Positions 4,478 to 6,283 of a DNA stretch of 6,283 bases are shown here, piece by piece; position 1 is the first letter of the stretch; each line of letters begins with the position of its first letter. The stretch is from JAVRLS01 sp031961205 (lineage in GTDB: Archaea > Thermoplasmatota > Thermoplasmata > Thermoplasmatales > Thermoplasmataceae). The translations under genes were made by a program, and so were the position numbers. The notes under the pieces were generated by a model. That model was given only the letters and a program-made list of their open reading frames with translations. It was not told where the DNA came from and searched no databases. The stretch covers positions 1 to 6,283 of the forward strand of contig JAVRLS010000059.1 of NCBI GenBank assembly GCA_031961205.1, in the 5' to 3' direction.

Positions 4478-6049
4478 TCAGTTTATGCGGAACCTTTCTC
4501 CCAAAGATATGATGCTTTCGTTTCTCTTTGATCTTTCAAAATTTTCTATCTCTATTTTTCTCAGCTGTTTTCTTACGATCTTTCCGCTTATAGTTTTCGG
4601 CAGGTCGGTCACAAACTCTATCTCCCTGGGCTTCTGATAAGCAGGGGCATGGTTGCGCACATAACTGCTAAGTTCCTCAGCCAGATCATATGATGGCCGG
4701 TAGCCCTTTTTCAGAATTACATATGCTTTGACAAGATCTCCACGAACAGGGTCAGGAGTGCCTACTACTGCGGATTCTGCAACTGCGTAATGGGTAAGCA
4801 GTACAGATTCAACTTCAAACGGCCCGATCCTGTAATCAGATGATTTTATAACATCATCAGCACGTGAAACAAACCAGACATAGCCATCGCTATCAATGTA
4901 TCCTTCATCGCCGGTGTAGTAGTACCCGTTCCTGAATCTTTCCAAATTTAATTTCTCATCATTCATATATCCTCTAAAAAGGCCTTCAGGAATTCTTTTT
5001 ATATCCACTGCTATAAATCCTACTTTTCCACTTTCAAGAATATTTCCATCATTATCAACTATGCGTATCCTGTATGGTTCAATAGGTTTTCCAACGGATC
5101 CCTCCTTTACCATTTCCGGATCGACATTTCCTATCATAAGTGTGCTTTCGGACTGGCCGTATCCGTCCTTTATCCTCACGCCTGTTTCGCGTTCCCAGCG
5201 GTTAATTATTTCCGGATTTAGTGGTTCACCTGCGGATGATGCTTTCTTCAATTTGAGCTTTAGACCTGATATATCCTCAAGCAAAAACATCCTCCAGACA
5301 GTAGGCGGCGCGCACAGACTCGTAATGTTAAACTTCTGCATTGCGTTAAGCGCCTCTCTGGCGTTGAATTTCCCGTAATAAAGGTTGAATGCAGTTGCAC
5401 CGGCAATAAAAGGCGAATAATACGATGACCATGCCCATTTGGCCCATCCCGGGCTGCTTATGTTCCAGTGAATATCGTTTTTATTTAAGCCAAGCCACTT
5501 TACTGTTGTTTTGTGGCCAGAGGGATACGAATCGTCATGTACAACCATTTTAGGTTTTCCTTCGGTTCCAGACGTGAAAAAAATAACATGTTCGTCACGT
5601 CTTTCGTCGTAGAAACTGCCCATGGTATCGGCCTGATCTTCTATGGAAGATACTGTAGCAGGGTCATCCACATCTATAACCTTTAAGCTCTCATCATGTA
5701 TCTTTTCTCTTGAGCTTTTATCCACGAAAATTGCAGATGGCCTGACTGCAGATATTCTGTAATTGATGTCTGCTTCGGTCAGTATGGTTGCAGCCGGTGA
5801 ATACGTAGATCCAATAGCTATAGAAGCTGTTATGACATGATAGACTTCAGGGGAATTATTCATAAACACGATTATGCGGTTGCCGCTCCTGATACCATTT
5901 GAAAGCATATAATTTGCATATTTATAGGATTTCTTCAGCATATCGGAATATGTTTCCTGAGATTCTATTCCGTTACTGGAAGCAAATATTATGGCATTTT
6001 TTCTTTTGTTATTTCCCGCAATAACGTCTCTCACGAAATTATAGCCCAT
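4478..6049 (-). CDS. AMP-forming acyl-CoA synthetase (medium-chain / acetyl-CoA synthetase-like)
   Basis: Activates a carboxylic acid with ATP to an acyl-adenylate and transfers it to CoA, releasing AMP and PPi; cytoplasmic. From ATG 6049 the protein has 523 residues, full length for the ANL superfamily. Motifs in order: phosphate loop FFTSGTEGKPK (157-167); ISSPGWAKWAWSSYYSPF (197-214), typical of ACSM-like acid:CoA ligases; A5 DGYGQSEST (295-303); A7 TGDEG (379-383); hinge and A8 RADDVIKSSDYRIGPFEVE (396-414); and A10 PKTISGKIVRK (484-494) with the adenylation Lys490. In A8 the usual Gly before Tyr-Arg is Asp (residue 405). The substrate (acetate, propionate, branched or medium-chain acid) cannot be decided. 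The start is uncertain: an in-frame ATG at 6070 adds MVINCYI, but family alignment begins near YNF and a TATA-like box lies 25 bases before 6049, so 6049 is preferred. Transcription is away from the right edge, as a single gene. Confidence 0.92.
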   Translation of the reverse strand: MGYNFVRDVIAGNNKRKNAIIFASSNGIESQETYSDMLKKSYKYANYMLSNGIRSGNRIIVFMNNSPEVYHVITASIAIGSTYSPAATILTEADINYRISAVRPSAIFVDKSSREKIHDESLKVIDVDDPATVSSIEDQADTMGSFYDERRDEHVIFFTSGTEGKPKMVVHDDSYPSGHKTTVKWLGLNKNDIHWNISSPGWAKWAWSSYYSPFIAGATAFNLYYGKFNAREALNAMQKFNITSLCAPPTVWRMFLLEDISGLKLKLKKASSAGEPLNPEIINRWERETGVRIKDGYGQSESTLMIGNVDPEMVKEGSVGKPIEPYRIRIVDNDGNILESGKVGFIAVDIKRIPEGLFRGYMNDEKLNLERFRNGYYYTGDEGYIDSDGYVWFVSRADDVIKSSDYRIGPFEVESVLLTHYAVAESAVVGTPDPVRGDLVKAYVILKKGYRPSYDLAEELSSYVRNHAPAYQKPREIEFVTDLPKTISGKIVRKQLRKIEIENFERSKRNESIISLGERFRIN

Positions 6050-6069
6050 AATGTAACAATTTATAACCA

Positions 6070-6078
6070 TATATAATT
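6070..6078 (-). promoter_or_regulatory. Probable TATA box of the acyl-CoA synthetase
   Basis: Minus-strand AATTATATA is centred 25 bases before the ATG at 6049, as for the leaderless genes elsewhere in the window. If the upstream ATG at 6070 were used instead, the AAATATTT block around 6091-6098 would be the candidate and a weak GGAAAG would lie 8 bases before that ATG. Confidence 0.45.
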
Positions 6079-6221
6079 CTTTCCAATAACAAATATTTCT
6101 TTTATGTTTTGTATATTCTACTATAAATGTAAATAACTTGTTATAAAAATGCTCAGATGAATATTCAGGAATTTACAGAATTTTAAATGGCATAACTGAA
6201 AAAACCATGTGAGTCATATTT

Positions 6222-6283
6222 GTGAAACGTTTATTTTTCATAGCTGCTGAAAGCCTTTACACGTATCGTTATTCGGGCGCTAA
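6222..6283 (+). CDS. Possible start of an unidentified gene, cut by the right edge
   Basis: A frame opening with GTG at 6222 (after an in-frame stop at 6210-6212) stays open to the last base and reads KRLFFIAAESLYTRYRYSGA after the start. A TTTTAAAT block (6181-6188) lies about 38 bases upstream, and a weak GTGAG lies 9 bases upstream. Only 20 codons are visible and no family can be recognised. CGT is used for arginine three times in 20 codons, unlike the AGG/AGA-rich confident genes, so this may be a chance frame. Confidence 0.22.
   Translation, partial: MKRLFFIAAESLYTYRYSGA

Noticed and set aside
6050..6070. Seven-residue extension of the acyl-CoA synthetase from ATG 6070
   Set aside because: Family similarity begins around YNFVRDV just after ATG 6049, and the extension overlaps the best-spaced TATA-like box. 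It is not excluded: a weak GGAAAG precedes 6070.

Overview
The window looks like chromosomal DNA of a thermoacidophilic archaeon of the Thermoplasmatales (Thermoplasma / Picrophilus / Ferroplasma relatives). Three observations support this. (1) The truncated gene at the left edge is a citrate synthase whose first 120 residues closely match my memory of the Thermoplasma acidophilum enzyme. (2) There is a bacterial-type (type I) pantothenate kinase, which is the known Thermoplasmatales replacement for the usual archaeal CoA-pathway enzymes. (3) Most genes have an archaeal TATA-like box 25-32 bases before the ATG and no Shine-Dalgarno site, which suggests leaderless transcripts. A Nob1-type rRNA-maturation nuclease independently marks the DNA as archaeal. 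The genes are moderately AT-rich and the spacers are strongly AT-rich.

Layout: citrate synthase (minus, runs off the left end); 179-bp spacer; MFS transporter of the metabolite/carboxylate:H+ symporter type (minus); a 34-bp divergent promoter region; coaA (plus), convergent with msrA (minus) across 25 bp; a 388-457-bp AT-rich spacer that is the least explained part of the window; nob1 (plus), convergent with an AMP-forming acyl-CoA synthetase (minus) across about 95 bp; then a 200-bp promoter spacer with a possible, weak start of another gene running off the right end.

Nearly every gene appears to have its own promoter, and no operon longer than one gene is evident. Four of the six confident genes centre on coenzyme A and organic acids: uptake of an organic solute by H+ symport (MFS), acid activation to acyl-CoA, CoA synthesis (CoaA), and use of acetyl-CoA (citrate synthase). 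That theme is inferred from gene content, not from co-transcription. MsrA (protein repair) and Nob1 (16S rRNA 3'-end maturation) are housekeeping neighbours.

I see no CRISPR array, rRNA, tRNA or intact mobile element. No clear new multi-gene system is present. The best leads are the predicted CoA-feedback insensitivity of CoaA, a glycine-to-aspartate change in the A8 motif of the acyl-CoA synthetase, and the structured spacer upstream of nob1, with nested inverted repeats, an 11-bp direct repeat and tiny ORFs.
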